A stretch of DNA of 64,000 nucleotides from Actinomycetes bacterium (GTDB taxonomy: Bacteria; Actinomycetota; Acidimicrobiia; Acidimicrobiales; Microtrichaceae). A program made the translations under genes and the position numbers. The notes beneath the pieces were generated by a model. That model worked only from the letters and a program-made list of their open reading frames with translations, did not search any database and was not told the DNA's origin. Location of the stretch: NCBI GenBank assembly GCA_024222295.1, contig JAAEPF010000017.1:124001-188000 (forward strand). The letters are read 5' to 3'. Shown here piece after piece: positions 25,289 through 34,541 of the stretch (positions are counted from its first letter, which is position 1; each line of letters begins with the position of its first letter).

Positions 25289-26487
25289 GTGAGGACATCT
25301 GGATCCTCGGGATCCACATGACGAAGTTCGGCAAGCGCCCTGAGTCCGATGTGGTCGACCTCGCGGCCGAGGCGGCGCTCGGTGCGCTGTCCGACGGCGG
25401 GGTCACCATGGGCGAGATGGGGGTGTTGGCCGCCGGCAACCTCATGGGTGCCGCCACGGGGGTGGGCCAGATGCTCCAGAAGCAGATCGGCCAGACCGGC
25501 ATCCCGGTGTACAACGTGGCCAATGCGTGCGCCACGGGTGCCACGGCGCTGCGTACCGCGATCATGGCGGTGCGCGCCGGTGAGTGCGACATGGGCCTTG
25601 CCGTCGGTGTCGAGAAGCTCGCGGGAGCAGGACTGCTCTCCGGTGGATCGCGCAAGAAGGACTCCGACACGTGGGAGCCCAGTGGCCGTTACGGTGCAGT
25701 GGCACCGCTCGACGGCCGTGTCGGCACCGAGACCATGCCCGGCGTGTTCGCCCAGATCGGCATGGAGTACGGCCACACCTACGGGGGCACCGACTTCGAG
25801 CTCTTCGCCCGCATCAGCGAGAAGAACCACATGCATTCCACGCTCAACCCGCTGGCGGCGTACACCAAGGCGATGAGCCTCGAGCAGATCATGGGCGACG
25901 TGATGATCGCCTACCCCAACACGCGGCCGATGTGTTCGGCCAACTGCGACGGTGCTGCTGCTGCGGTGGTCGTGAGCGACTCGAAGCTGAAGACGATGTC
26001 GCTGGAGCAGCAGCGCCGCGCGGTCAAGGTGGCTGCCTCAGTTCTCACCACGGATCCGTGGGAGGAGGCGTGCCAGATCCTGCCGGACGTCAACACGCTC
26101 ACCCGCAACGCCGCCACCCAGGCCTACGAGCAGGCCGGGGTAGGTCCCGATGACCTCGACCTGGTGGAACTCCACGACTGCTTCGCCACAGCGGAGTTGG
26201 TGCACTACGACAACCTGATGCTCTGCGAGCAGGGCGGTGCGGTCGACTTCTTCGAGTCGGGCGCACCGTTCCGGGACGGCCCGAAGCCGGTCAACGTGTC
26301 GGGAGGCCTGGAGTCGAAGGGCCATCCCATCGGGGCGACGGGCATCGCCAACATCTGGGAGGTCTGCCACCACCTGCGCGGTGAGGCCGGGGACCGCCAG
26401 ATCGACGGCGCCCAGGTCGGCCTGGCACATGTGATCGGGCTCGGGTCGGCGTGCGGAGTGCACATCCTGGAGAAGGCCGCCGCCTGA
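25285..26487 (+). CDS. Thiolase family protein (SCP-X/acetyl-CoA acetyltransferase-like)
   Basis: 400 residues of the thiolase superfamily, SCP2-thiolase type. The nucleophile is Cys82 in NVANACATGATALR; the second motif HDCFATAEL and the GHPIGATG motif supply the catalytic histidines. The usual second catalytic Cys (CxG near the C-terminus) appears in GLGSACGVHI. Together with the DUF35 partner this suggests retro-Claisen or condensation chemistry on steroid side-chain or long acyl-CoA substrates, but the substrate is inferred only from family. Coupled to the upstream gene. Confidence 0.88.
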   Translation: MSEDIWILGIHMTKFGKRPESDVVDLAAEAALGALSDGGVTMGEMGVLAAGNLMGAATGVGQMLQKQIGQTGIPVYNVANACATGATALRTAIMAVRAGECDMGLAVGVEKLAGAGLLSGGSRKKDSDTWEPSGRYGAVAPLDGRVGTETMPGVFAQIGMEYGHTYGGTDFELFARISEKNHMHSTLNPLAAYTKAMSLEQIMGDVMIAYPNTRPMCSANCDGAAAAVVVSDSKLKTMSLEQQRRAVKVAASVLTTDPWEEACQILPDVNTLTRNAATQAYEQAGVGPDDLDLVELHDCFATAELVHYDNLMLCEQGGAVDFFESGAPFRDGPKPVNVSGGLESKGHPIGATGIANIWEVCHHLRGEAGDRQIDGAQVGLAHVIGLGSACGVHILEKAAA

Positions 26488-26588
26488 CCGAGACCGGGCC
26501 CGCTGACGCGGGTATAGGACGACGGACTGCGAGCGCAGGTCAAGGCACTCATCGGCCCGCGCCCGACCGCGCGCGTGATGGTGCGGTG

Positions 26589-27713
26589 TCAGTCGCAGCG
26601 CGTGAGGCGCACGCTGGTCACCGTCGGCATCTCCACGAGCGCCCCGCTGTGAAGCGCCCCCCAGGCCGACAGCGCATTGGCCACATCGACGGCCGCACCG
26701 TTGGAGTCCCACTCGGTGTCCAAGCGGATGCAGGGCGACCCTGTCGACTCCCACGTGGTGTAGGTGCCGCCGGCCCAACCTGCTGTGAGCGGGTCGAGGG
26801 CGTCGAGCACGATTCCCTCGCGCAGCACCAGGCTGAGCAGGAACGGTCCGAACGGGCCGCTGCGCACGGTTGCGGCCCCACCGTCGGTGGGTGGTGCCGC
26901 AACGGCCACCTCGGCCTCGTCGGCCAGGTACTTGGAGGTGTCGAAGCCCTGTTCGGTGTTGGCCGGGTAGCGAGTGAGCGTCTGGTCGGGGCCGGCCGGG
27001 TTGCCCAGCGCCGCAACCACCTCGTTCTGGAACTGGCCGCCGCGCAGGTAGGGCGCCGTGGTGAGGGTGAGCAGCGTGATGGGCACGGTGAGCAGGTCCG
27101 GGTCGCCGCCGGCATTGAGCTGTTCCTGCAGGCTCTGGGCCTGCTCGAGCGGGCTCATGGAGCCGTAGTACGCCGCGCGTACCCGCTCTGCACTGCCTTC
27201 GATCGCGATGAGCTTCGAGATGTAGTCGGCGTCGAGCAATCCGTTTCTGCTCAGCCCGGACAGGTCGTGGATCTGGTCGTCGAGGGCGTGGACCAACTCG
27301 TGAGCGATGACCTCGCGCCGGTAGGGCGTGAGCGAGGTGCCGCGCACCTTGAGCACGTCGGAGTCGGGGTCATAGAAGCCGACCACGCCTCCGCCGTAGG
27401 CCTTGCGGAACTCCGTGATGAGGTCCTGGGAGCCATCCATCCAGTCCAGTGCCTTGAACGCAGCCTCATCGGGAGCGATGGACGCCTCTTCGAGTGCGAG
27501 GTTGGCCAGCACCTCGGCTTCGAACGCGACCGGGTCCACGAATTCGACCACCGGGTCGGCCACGAACTGGTGGCCGCGCACTGCCTCGACAAAGGAGATC
27601 AGGGCGTTGACCTGTTGCTCCGGCGTCTGTGTCGGCGTGGTTGTGCACGCGCCGGCGAGGATTGCAACGGCCGCGCCGATCGCCCAGAGTCCGCGGATGG
27701 TGAGTCGTCGCAT
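26589..27713 (-). CDS. Secreted zinc-metallopeptidase-like lipoprotein
   Basis: 374 residues with a lipoprotein signal peptide ending ILAGAC (Cys23). A zincin motif HELVHALDDQ lies near residue 140, and AIEGSAERVRAAYYG about 30 residues later offers the third ligand Glu in gluzincin spacing, so this is probably an active envelope peptidase. The C-terminal half (from about 230) is beta-rich without recognised domain. GAGGGGGA upstream of the ATG is a good ribosome binding site. Convergent with the thiolase, divergent from the next lipoprotein. Confidence 0.75.
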   Translation of the reverse strand: MRRLTIRGLWAIGAAVAILAGACTTTPTQTPEQQVNALISFVEAVRGHQFVADPVVEFVDPVAFEAEVLANLALEEASIAPDEAAFKALDWMDGSQDLITEFRKAYGGGVVGFYDPDSDVLKVRGTSLTPYRREVIAHELVHALDDQIHDLSGLSRNGLLDADYISKLIAIEGSAERVRAAYYGSMSPLEQAQSLQEQLNAGGDPDLLTVPITLLTLTTAPYLRGGQFQNEVVAALGNPAGPDQTLTRYPANTEQGFDTSKYLADEAEVAVAAPPTDGGAATVRSGPFGPFLLSLVLREGIVLDALDPLTAGWAGGTYTTWESTGSPCIRLDTEWDSNGAAVDVANALSAWGALHSGALVEMPTVTSVRLTRCD

Positions 27714-27934
27714 CGAATCCCCCTCGAGTGGCCACCTGCCGTTGGGCCGGTCACCAGACGGTAGCTGGTGTGAGGTCCCCGGGCCGATGAGTCACCAGGT
27801 GCCGGCTCCTGCCCCCGGCACAGGACTGACCTCGCCCTGCGTCGTGGGCGCGCACCCTGGGGCAGTACCCGCATCGGTCCGGCCACCCGCTACCTTTGGC
27901 GCTGCGACGAACGCCCCCTCATTCCGGAGAAGAG

Positions 27935-29038
27935 ATGAAACGCCTGTTCGCCATACTCACCGCCGCGCTGCTGATCGCGTCCGCATGCTCGAGTGACGAT
28001 TCCGAGACGAAGGAATCCGACGACAAGTCGACCACGACGACCCTGCCCGACGTCGAGGGTGCCTTCTCGGCGTTCTGTGAGTCGGCCACCACGCTGGTCG
28101 ACGACCTCGAGGAGTACACCGGGCTCTTCTCACAGGGTTCGACCAGCCTGACCGTTGGCCAGGTCAAGGCCGGTAGCGAGGACCTCAAGGCGGCCCGTGG
28201 GCAGGTGGAGCAGGATGCCACCGCGCTGCAGGACTCCATCGATGACTTCAACTCCATCCAGGAGCAGAACGCGAAGGACCAGGAGGAGCAGACGGGCACG
28301 ACGTCGACCACCGTGGTCGAGCTGCCGGTGGACGACGCAACCATCGAGCGGGTCGTGCAGGCCGAAAACGACTTCGACGACGCCGTCACCGGCATCGACG
28401 ACGACACGCCGCTGAGCGAGGCCGAGGTCGAGTTCCAGTCTGCCGCCTATGCACTGCAGGTGTCATGGTCGGTGCTGCTGTCCGAGGCCGGTTGCCTCGA
28501 TGAGGACCAGCAGACCCTCGACCAGATCCGCCAGTACACGGCGGGTCTGCAGACGGACCTGCAGACGCTGGGTTACTACAACGGCAAGGTCGACGGCATC
28601 TACGGCCCGGAGACGGTGGACGCCATGCAGGCCTTCCAGGCCGAGGTCGGCCTTCCCCAGACCGGCCTTCCCGATCCAGCCACACAGAAGGCCCTCAACG
28701 AGAAGCTCGCAGCCCAGAAGGCAGTCAACGTGTCGGCCCTGCAGGGGCTGTTGGCGGGTCTGGGGCTGTATGACGGGCCCATCGACGGCATCTACAACGA
28801 CCAGCTGACCGAGGCGGTCAAGGAACTGCAGGCCCAGCTCGGCGTGCCCCAGACGGGTGTGATGGACCCCGCCACGTGGGAGGCCTACGCCAACCGCCGC
28901 GCGGGTCTCGAGGAGCTGCTCAGGCAGGCCGAGGCGAACGCGACCAGCACCACGACCGAGGCTCCGACCACCGAGGCGCCCACCACGGCTGCGCCCACCA
29001 CCGAGGCGCCCGAGACCACAACCACGGCCGCGCCCTGA
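27935..29038 (+). CDS. Peptidoglycan-binding lipoprotein with two PG_binding_1 domains
   Basis: 367 residues; signal peptide with lipobox IASAC (Cys18), an Asp/Thr-rich linker, a helical region (about residues 45-190), then two peptidoglycan-binding repeats (LQTLGYYNGKVDGIYGPETV and LLAGLGLYDGPIDGIYNDQL) each ending in a GLPQTG/GVPQTG..DPAT motif. The C-terminus is a Thr/Glu/Pro repeat (TTEAPTTEAPTTAAPTTEAP), probably an extended wall-spanning tail. It likely anchors to the outer leaflet and grips the wall. ATG 27935 follows GGAGAAG. A TACCTT at about 27890 may be the -10 box. Confidence 0.85.
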   Translation: MKRLFAILTAALLIASACSSDDSETKESDDKSTTTTLPDVEGAFSAFCESATTLVDDLEEYTGLFSQGSTSLTVGQVKAGSEDLKAARGQVEQDATALQDSIDDFNSIQEQNAKDQEEQTGTTSTTVVELPVDDATIERVVQAENDFDDAVTGIDDDTPLSEAEVEFQSAAYALQVSWSVLLSEAGCLDEDQQTLDQIRQYTAGLQTDLQTLGYYNGKVDGIYGPETVDAMQAFQAEVGLPQTGLPDPATQKALNEKLAAQKAVNVSALQGLLAGLGLYDGPIDGIYNDQLTEAVKELQAQLGVPQTGVMDPATWEAYANRRAGLEELLRQAEANATSTTTEAPTTEAPTTAAPTTEAPETTTTAAP

Positions 29039-29049
29039 CCACTCGCTTT

Positions 29050-29088
29050 GCTGGTGCTGGATCACGAAGAGCGTTATCCAGCACCAGC
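29050..29088. repeat. Palindrome downstream of the peptidoglycan-binding gene
   Basis: GCTGGTGCTGGAT at 29050-29062 pairs with 29076-29088; three more pairs (ACG/CGT) form after one mismatch, leaving a five-base loop. It starts 12 bases after the preceding stop, so it may act as terminator. Related to the palindrome at 23576, see findings. Confidence 0.7.
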
Positions 29089-29267
29089 GAAACCCCGTGA
29101 GCTGCCGCGCTCGTTCAGTGCCGGCCAGCTTCGGGTGACGTCGCCGCAGAATCTGAAGTAGTCAAGACCGTCTCAACAACTGGTGCTTTCGTTCTGGTGG
29201 CATACAGGATTGTCTCAATTCCCAGGACGATCCTCAACCGTGGGCGTGATCGCTCCGAGTAACTGCC

Positions 29268-30593
29268 ATGCCTCGTGCTGCCCCCACCAGTGCCGAGATG
29301 GCAGAGCTTTCCTACAGCGCCCTGGGTGAGATCTTCTCGATCGCCGTGGTGCTGCTCGCACCTGACCTGTCGATCCGATGGCACAATCCGGCCGCGCCCA
29401 GGGTTCTCCAATGGCCCGAGGGCGAACTGCTCGGTCGCAACGCAGCTGACTTCATCCACGTCGACGACCTCGAGAACATCGTGCCGGTGGCCGGCGAGAT
29501 GGCAGAGCTGGCTGAGGAGTCAGACGAGCCTCCCAAGCCATCGACGCCCGTGGAGCTGCCATGTCGCATCCTGCGCTCCGACGGTGGTTGGACCCCCATG
29601 AACGTGACCGGCCGGGTACTCGACAATGACGGCCAGATGCTCGCGGTTGTGCGACCAGCGGCCGAGCGACACGCACTGCATGCAGTGCTCGACGGGCTCG
29701 GCAGCGGTGTGCCGCTAGAGCGGATGCTCCAAACCCTCGCCGGGCTCATCAGGGCCCAGTTCGGCACAGATCACGCGTGGGTTGTGCACGACATCGATGA
29801 CACCGCTTCGGTTGTCTCCTGTGACGGCGAGCGGTTGTCGTTGAGTCCTGCAGAAGTTCTCGCCCAGCTTCGGGCTCTCTCGGAGCGACCCGAAGTCCTT
29901 GTGAGCGGCGATCTCTGGATCGTGCCCGTGACGAGCGAGGATGACCGGCGGGTGTTCGGGGCCATGGTCGTGCCCGAGTCGCGTATCGGCGGCCCCAGTC
30001 CGTGGGACGAGCTGATCGCCCACAGAAGCGCCAACCTCGCGTCGGTCGCGTTCACCCGCGACCAGAGCGACCGCCTGCTTCACCAGGCCGCGACTACCGA
30101 CGACCTGACCGGTGTGATGAATCGTCGCGAGTTCGAGCGGGCCCTGCACGAGGCCTCGAAGGTCTCGCTGCCGGCGACGCTGTACTTCCTCGATCTGAAC
30201 GACTTCAAGGAGGTCAACGACGAGCTGGGTCACCTTGCAGGCGATGCCGTGCTGATGACGGTGGCCCGCCGGCTCCAGAGCTCGGTGCGTGCACTGGACC
30301 ACGTCGGTCGCCTGGGGGGCGATGAGTTCGTCGTGTTCTGTCCGCGCCTCGCGGAGGTGGACGTGGAGCCGACCAGGCAACGAATCGCAGACGTGGTCGA
30401 GCAGCCGGTTTCCCTGGAAGGTCTGTCGGTCTCGGTGTCTGCGAGTGTCGGTGTCGCCCGCGCATTCAACTCCGAGCAGGTCATGACTCTCATCACCCGC
30501 GCCGACTCCGACATGTTCGAGCGCAAGCGAGCACGCGGGTCCGGCCGCCCCGCTGTGCCGGTGGCCGTCAGGCGTGCCTCACACCTGAGGTGA
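29268..30593 (+). CDS. PAS-GAF-GGDEF diguanylate cyclase
   Basis: 441 residues, soluble. A PAS domain (about residues 20-125, with VVLLAPDLSIRWHNPAA and LLGRNAADFIHVDDL), a GAF-like segment (about 135-265) and a GGDEF domain (about 285-430). The active site reads GRLGGDEFVVF and the inhibitory I-site RALD stands five residues before it, so the enzyme should make c-di-GMP and be feedback inhibited. DDLTGVMNRREFE opens the domain as usual. The 3' end overlaps the convergent MFS gene by 26 bases. Confidence 0.9.
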   Translation: MPRAAPTSAEMAELSYSALGEIFSIAVVLLAPDLSIRWHNPAAPRVLQWPEGELLGRNAADFIHVDDLENIVPVAGEMAELAEESDEPPKPSTPVELPCRILRSDGGWTPMNVTGRVLDNDGQMLAVVRPAAERHALHAVLDGLGSGVPLERMLQTLAGLIRAQFGTDHAWVVHDIDDTASVVSCDGERLSLSPAEVLAQLRALSERPEVLVSGDLWIVPVTSEDDRRVFGAMVVPESRIGGPSPWDELIAHRSANLASVAFTRDQSDRLLHQAATTDDLTGVMNRREFERALHEASKVSLPATLYFLDLNDFKEVNDELGHLAGDAVLMTVARRLQSSVRALDHVGRLGGDEFVVFCPRLAEVDVEPTRQRIADVVEQPVSLEGLSVSVSASVGVARAFNSEQVMTLITRADSDMFERKRARGSGRPAVPVAVRRASHLR

Positions 30594-32175
30594 CCGCAGC
30601 CGGCACGGCGTGTGTCGGTGCTCCCGGTGCGTCCGGGTGGTGCCCTGGCGCACCTTCGGTGGAGTCCTGATCACCGGACCGGGTACCCCGCAGGAGCCAT
30701 AGGGCTGCAACCGCAGCGACTGCGAGGCCCATCGCACCGATCCTGAACGCATCGGCCACACCGCTTGTGAATACCTTCGCAGCGTGTCTCGCGTCCGCTG
30801 CGCCGGCGGCTTTGCGAACCGCCTCGAAGTCACCGGCAACCACCTTGGGCCGCAGCGCAAGCAGCTCCTTGCTGTGGTCTGCGGCGGCATCCCACGTGGC
30901 CCCGATGCGAGACATCGCGATCGATCCGATGATGGCGATGCCGAGCACCGAAGCGACCTGTGCCGCGAGGTTCAGCGCACCCGATGCGCTGCCGGCTGCG
31001 TCTTTGTCCACCGCCGACATGGTCGCCGCTGACACAGCGGGCATTGCTGTGCCGAGCCCAGCGCCAAGTACCCCAAGGTCCAGCGCGATGGTGATCGCCG
31101 CGGTGGAGTCGTCGACGCGGGAGAGCAAGAGCATGCCGAGTGAGGCCAGCGCAAGGCCGATGAACGTGAGCCGCCCAAGGCCGATCTTGTTGGCGAACTT
31201 GCCCGACAGCGGAGACAGCACGATGAACGACACCGTTGCGCCGACCGTGATCAGCCCGCATTCGGCGGGAGAGAAGCCGAGGGCGTTCTGCAGCAGGAGG
31301 GTGAGCTGGAACAGCGAGCCCGACAGTGCGAGCCCCAGCAGCATCGACAGCACGAGGGCGGCGGGTACGGGCCGCCGGCGCAGCTGGCTCCAGTCGAGCA
31401 TCTTGTTGTCGGTGCTGCGCTGCTGGATTGCGGCCACGGCCACCACCGCGATGCCGATCACGACCGGGATCACCACCCGACTCGACAGGAAGCCGACCTT
31501 CTCGGCGTTGTTGAGCCCGAGCGACACAGAGATCAGGGCGACCGTGAGCAGCGCGGACCCGACCCACTCGAGCTTTCCCGCGACGCGCACTTCCTTGCCC
31601 GGCAGCTTCGCCGCTGCGACCACCAGCACCCCGACAGCCAGAGGCACGTTGATGCCGAACACCCAGCGCCAGCCGATGCTCTGCACGAGCAGGCCGCCGA
31701 TCAGCGGCCCCAGCGCCATCGCCGCGGTGGACACTGCGGTCCACATGCCCACGACCGCACCGATTGCGTCCTTCGGCACTGCCGTGGTGAGCATCGCGAG
31801 GGCGAGTGAGCCGAGCGCAGCAGCACCGATCCCTTGGACCGCTCGGGCCCCGATCAGCAAGGTCATCGAAGGGGCCAGCGCCGAGGCGAGAGAGCCGACG
31901 GCGAAGATCCCGGCGCCGATCACGTAGAGTTTCTTGCGGCCTACGCGGTCTCCGAGGGCACCCACGGGCAGGGCCAGCGCCGCACCCGCCACCACGTAGG
32001 CCATCAGCACCCACTGGAGCTGGGGTGCGGTGGCATCCAGGTCGCGCTGGATCCGCGGCAGTGCGACGGTGGCAACGCTGGCGTCGAGCCCCACGAGGAA
32101 CTGGCCTGCAGCGAGGGCTGCGACGACCACGACGGGGAGTTTGGCTAAGGACTTGTGTTGTTCGGTCTCGGTCAT
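30568..32175 (-). CDS. MFS transporter, DHA2 (EmrB/QacA) family
   Basis: About 535 residues with 14 predicted membrane segments. Diagnostic motifs are LDASVATVALPRIQRDLDA in segment 1, the loop GALGDRVGRKKLYVIGAGIF between segments 2 and 3, and RAVQGIGAAALGSLALAM in segment 4. This family exports drugs or lipophilic metabolites by proton antiport. ATG 32175 is preferred since the sequence becomes family-like there; ATG 32202 adds nine residues. No regulator gene adjoins it. The C-terminus overlaps the diguanylate cyclase gene on the other strand. Confidence 0.88.
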   Translation of the reverse strand: MTETEQHKSLAKLPVVVVAALAAGQFLVGLDASVATVALPRIQRDLDATAPQLQWVLMAYVVAGAALALPVGALGDRVGRKKLYVIGAGIFAVGSLASALAPSMTLLIGARAVQGIGAAALGSLALAMLTTAVPKDAIGAVVGMWTAVSTAAMALGPLIGGLLVQSIGWRWVFGINVPLAVGVLVVAAAKLPGKEVRVAGKLEWVGSALLTVALISVSLGLNNAEKVGFLSSRVVIPVVIGIAVVAVAAIQQRSTDNKMLDWSQLRRRPVPAALVLSMLLGLALSGSLFQLTLLLQNALGFSPAECGLITVGATVSFIVLSPLSGKFANKIGLGRLTFIGLALASLGMLLLSRVDDSTAAITIALDLGVLGAGLGTAMPAVSAATMSAVDKDAAGSASGALNLAAQVASVLGIAIIGSIAMSRIGATWDAAADHSKELLALRPKVVAGDFEAVRKAAGAADARHAAKVFTSGVADAFRIGAMGLAVAAVAALWLLRGTRSGDQDSTEGAPGHHPDAPGAPTHAVPAAVTSGVRHA

Positions 32176-32305
32176 CGGGGGGGTTGCGACCGTCCACGCC
32201 ATGGGGCCGCTCAGAGGATGCCCATCACGGTACCGGGAGGTGGGGCGACTTCCGCGGAACGCGGTGCTGCGCCGCGCGGCCGACGGCAGTGGCGACTACG
32301 GCGTG

Positions 32306-33055
32306 TCAGGCGAAGGTGCGCACCAGCTCGAGCACCGCGGCTGCATCGGGGCCGTCGCCGCGCAGTGAGCTGTCCGCTGCATCCCGTCGCTGCGCCGCCA
32401 CCTCGCACAGTTCGATGGTCGCGCCCGTGATGACGGTTGCCGCGTCGTCATCACCGAAGCTCCACTGGTCACCCGCCGGTGACCGGAGGTGGAACGCCAC
32501 GGTTCCGACCATCGGGCGCTCTGCCCGCAGGAAGGCGTAGGGGAGTGTCCGGTGGGCGAGCCGAGCGATGTGCCACAGCCGGTCGGTGGGTTGGAGGTCG
32601 ATGCCCAGCCCGAAGGCCACGTCGCCGGAGTGGATCCACGTCTCGGACAGTCGGGTCGTGGCCAGCGTGCGCGCGGCCAGCTCACCGGCCACCCACTGGA
32701 CCCGCACCCCGGGGTCGCATTCCTCGAATGCCCGCAGCTGGGCATCGGCACTGGCCTTCCAGCGGTCGCGGATCGCATCGAGATCGTCGGTGCGTTCGGC
32801 GGCGACCACCTCGGCCGCCCATTGGTCGACGTCACCGACCGCGCCGACCTGGGGCCCGGACTCAACCGATTCCTCGAGTTCGCCCCGGGTGCTTGCGACC
32901 GCGAACTCGTTGGTCTGCGCGACATGGAGCAGCACGTCGGCGATGCTCCAGCCGTCGCATCGGCTCGGCAGTGCCAGCATCGCACCGTCCAGCGGATCGA
33001 CCATCGACGCGAGCCGCTGCTGCTCGGCTGCAAGCGCCTCGTTGATATCGCTCAT
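32306..33055 (-). CDS. TIGR03084-type metal-binding protein (DinB/MDMPI superfamily)
   Basis: 249 residues. The N-terminal domain has the four-helix DinB/mycothiol-dependent maleylpyruvate isomerase pattern: PSRCDGWSIADVLLHVAQTN supplies the first metal-ligand His and ETWIHSGDVAFGLGI the later one. The C-terminal half (HIARLAHRTLPYAFLRAERP onward) matches the TIGR03084 extension. Such proteins bind a divalent metal and may use mycothiol; the reaction is unknown. AGGAG is placed five bases before the ATG at 33055. Confidence 0.78.
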   Translation of the reverse strand: MSDINEALAAEQQRLASMVDPLDGAMLALPSRCDGWSIADVLLHVAQTNEFAVASTRGELEESVESGPQVGAVGDVDQWAAEVVAAERTDDLDAIRDRWKASADAQLRAFEECDPGVRVQWVAGELAARTLATTRLSETWIHSGDVAFGLGIDLQPTDRLWHIARLAHRTLPYAFLRAERPMVGTVAFHLRSPAGDQWSFGDDDAATVITGATIELCEVAAQRRDAADSSLRGDGPDAAAVLELVRTFA

Positions 33056-33170
33056 CATCACTCCTGATGGCTCCGTCGCCGGGTGGCGTGGGCCTCCTCG
33101 GGTGCAAGCTAGTTCTGGTTCAGGCACAGCAGCACGGGTCGCGATGCCGCCAGTGCGGCCGGGCTGCGCC

Positions 33171-34541
33171 TCAGGAGCCGCGTAGGTGCCAGGCCTTTGG
33201 CCTGGTGAACGACCGGATGCCGGAGTGCGAGAGTGTCGACCCCACACCGGAATGCCGCCGCCCTGACCATGGCAGCGTGGGGCTCACGCGATCGCAGCAG
33301 TTCCAGTAGGCCGAGCCCACGTCGAGTTTGGCCAGCAGTGACTCGGCGCGCTCCTGTGATGGAGTGAACACCCCCGCGGTGAGCCCGAAGTCGGTGTCGT
33401 CCATCAGGGCAACGGCCTCGTCGTCATCGGCAACCTTGTGGATGCCGATGATCGGCCCGAACGACTCCTCGCGCATCACGGCCATCTCGTTGTCGACCCC
33501 GGTGAGCACGGTCGGTTCGAACCATGCACCGGGGCCAGGCAGCTTCTTGCCGCCGCGCAGCAGTGCGGCTCCCGCGCCCACAGCCTCGCCGGCCTGCCCG
33601 GCCAGCACGTCGGGCTGCTCCGGTCGCGTCAGCGGCCCCAGGTACGTCGTGTCGTCGAGCGGGTCGCCCATCACCATGGAGTCGACTGCGCCCACGAATG
33701 CGTCCACGAACGCGTCGTGGATCGAGGTGTGCACGTAGATGCGCTCGACCGAGCAACAGCTCTGCCCGTTGTTGTAGAACGCGCCGTCTGCCAGAGCCGC
33801 TGCCGACGTGGCCGGGTCCGCGTCGTCCGCCACGTACGCGGGGTCCTTGCCGCCCAACTCCAGTTGCAGCACACCGAGATGACCGGCGTATCTCTCCGCG
33901 ATGCGCATGCCGGTTCGGTGGGAGCCGGTGAAGAACAGGCCGTCGGGGCCCTCCTCCACGAGGTGGGCGCCGAGGTCGCCCCCGCCGATGAGCGCGGTGA
34001 ACACGTCGGTTGGAACGCCGGCCTCCGCCAGCAGTTCCGCGATCGCAAGACCCGTCAGCGACGCCAGCTCGGATGGCTTGTAGAGCACGGCATTGCCGGT
34101 GATCAGCGCGGGCACGATCACGTTGGTGCCGACGAACCACGGGTAGTTCCAGGCTGAGATGTTGCCCACCACGCCGAGTGGCTCGTGGGTGATCCGCTCG
34201 GCCGTGCCCGTGGCCTCCCCGCTCTCAACCGCCTCGTCGGCCACGGCGGCCGGGGCGGCTTCGATGAAGAAGTCGAGGCGCGGCAGGGTACCTGCGAGCT
34301 CGTTGCGGGCCTGCGTGATCGGCTTGCCGGTCTCGAGGCTGAGGGTGTGCGCCAGGTCCTCGGAGCGCTCGTCAACAAGGTCGCGGAATCGGGTTGCCAC
34401 CGCGATGCGTTCGTCGAGGCGGGCGGCGGCCCACCCGCTCTGGGCGGCGCGGGCAGTAGCGATCGTGGCACCGAGGGTCGAAGGTTCTGTCGGTTCGAGG
34501 TCGGTGATCGTCTCATCGGTCGCGGGATTGCGGACGAGCAC
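33171..34541 (-). CDS. Aldehyde dehydrogenase, last gene of a gamma-glutamyl amino-alcohol operon
   Basis: 456 residues, NAD(P)+-dependent aldehyde dehydrogenase. Catalytic Cys262 is in NNGQSCCSVER and general base Glu228 in LQLELGGKDP; the cofactor motif FFTGSHRTG and SAWNYPWFVGTN are intact. GTG at 34541 overlaps the TAG of the hydrolase gene (TAGTG) and has AAGGAG seven bases upstream. In context it would oxidise a gamma-glutamyl-aminoaldehyde to the acid. The C-terminus (PWSGRRHSGVGSTLSHSGI, then SFTRPKAWHLRG) is standard. Confidence 0.92.
   Translation of the reverse strand: MLVRNPATDETITDLEPTEPSTLGATIATARAAQSGWAAARLDERIAVATRFRDLVDERSEDLAHTLSLETGKPITQARNELAGTLPRLDFFIEAAPAAVADEAVESGEATGTAERITHEPLGVVGNISAWNYPWFVGTNVIVPALITGNAVLYKPSELASLTGLAIAELLAEAGVPTDVFTALIGGGDLGAHLVEEGPDGLFFTGSHRTGMRIAERYAGHLGVLQLELGGKDPAYVADDADPATSAAALADGAFYNNGQSCCSVERIYVHTSIHDAFVDAFVGAVDSMVMGDPLDDTTYLGPLTRPEQPDVLAGQAGEAVGAGAALLRGGKKLPGPGAWFEPTVLTGVDNEMAVMREESFGPIIGIHKVADDDEAVALMDDTDFGLTAGVFTPSQERAESLLAKLDVGSAYWNCCDRVSPTLPWSGRRHSGVGSTLSHSGIRSFTRPKAWHLRGS

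Noticed and set aside
26499-26512. CCCGC-TGAC-GCGGG hairpin between thiolase and peptidase genes
   Set aside because: Only five pairs, too weak to call a terminator in such GC-rich DNA.
28945-29035. Short tandem repeat (ACCACCGAGGCGCCC units)
   Set aside because: Encodes the Thr/Glu/Pro tail of the peptidoglycan-binding lipoprotein; not a CRISPR or regulatory repeat.
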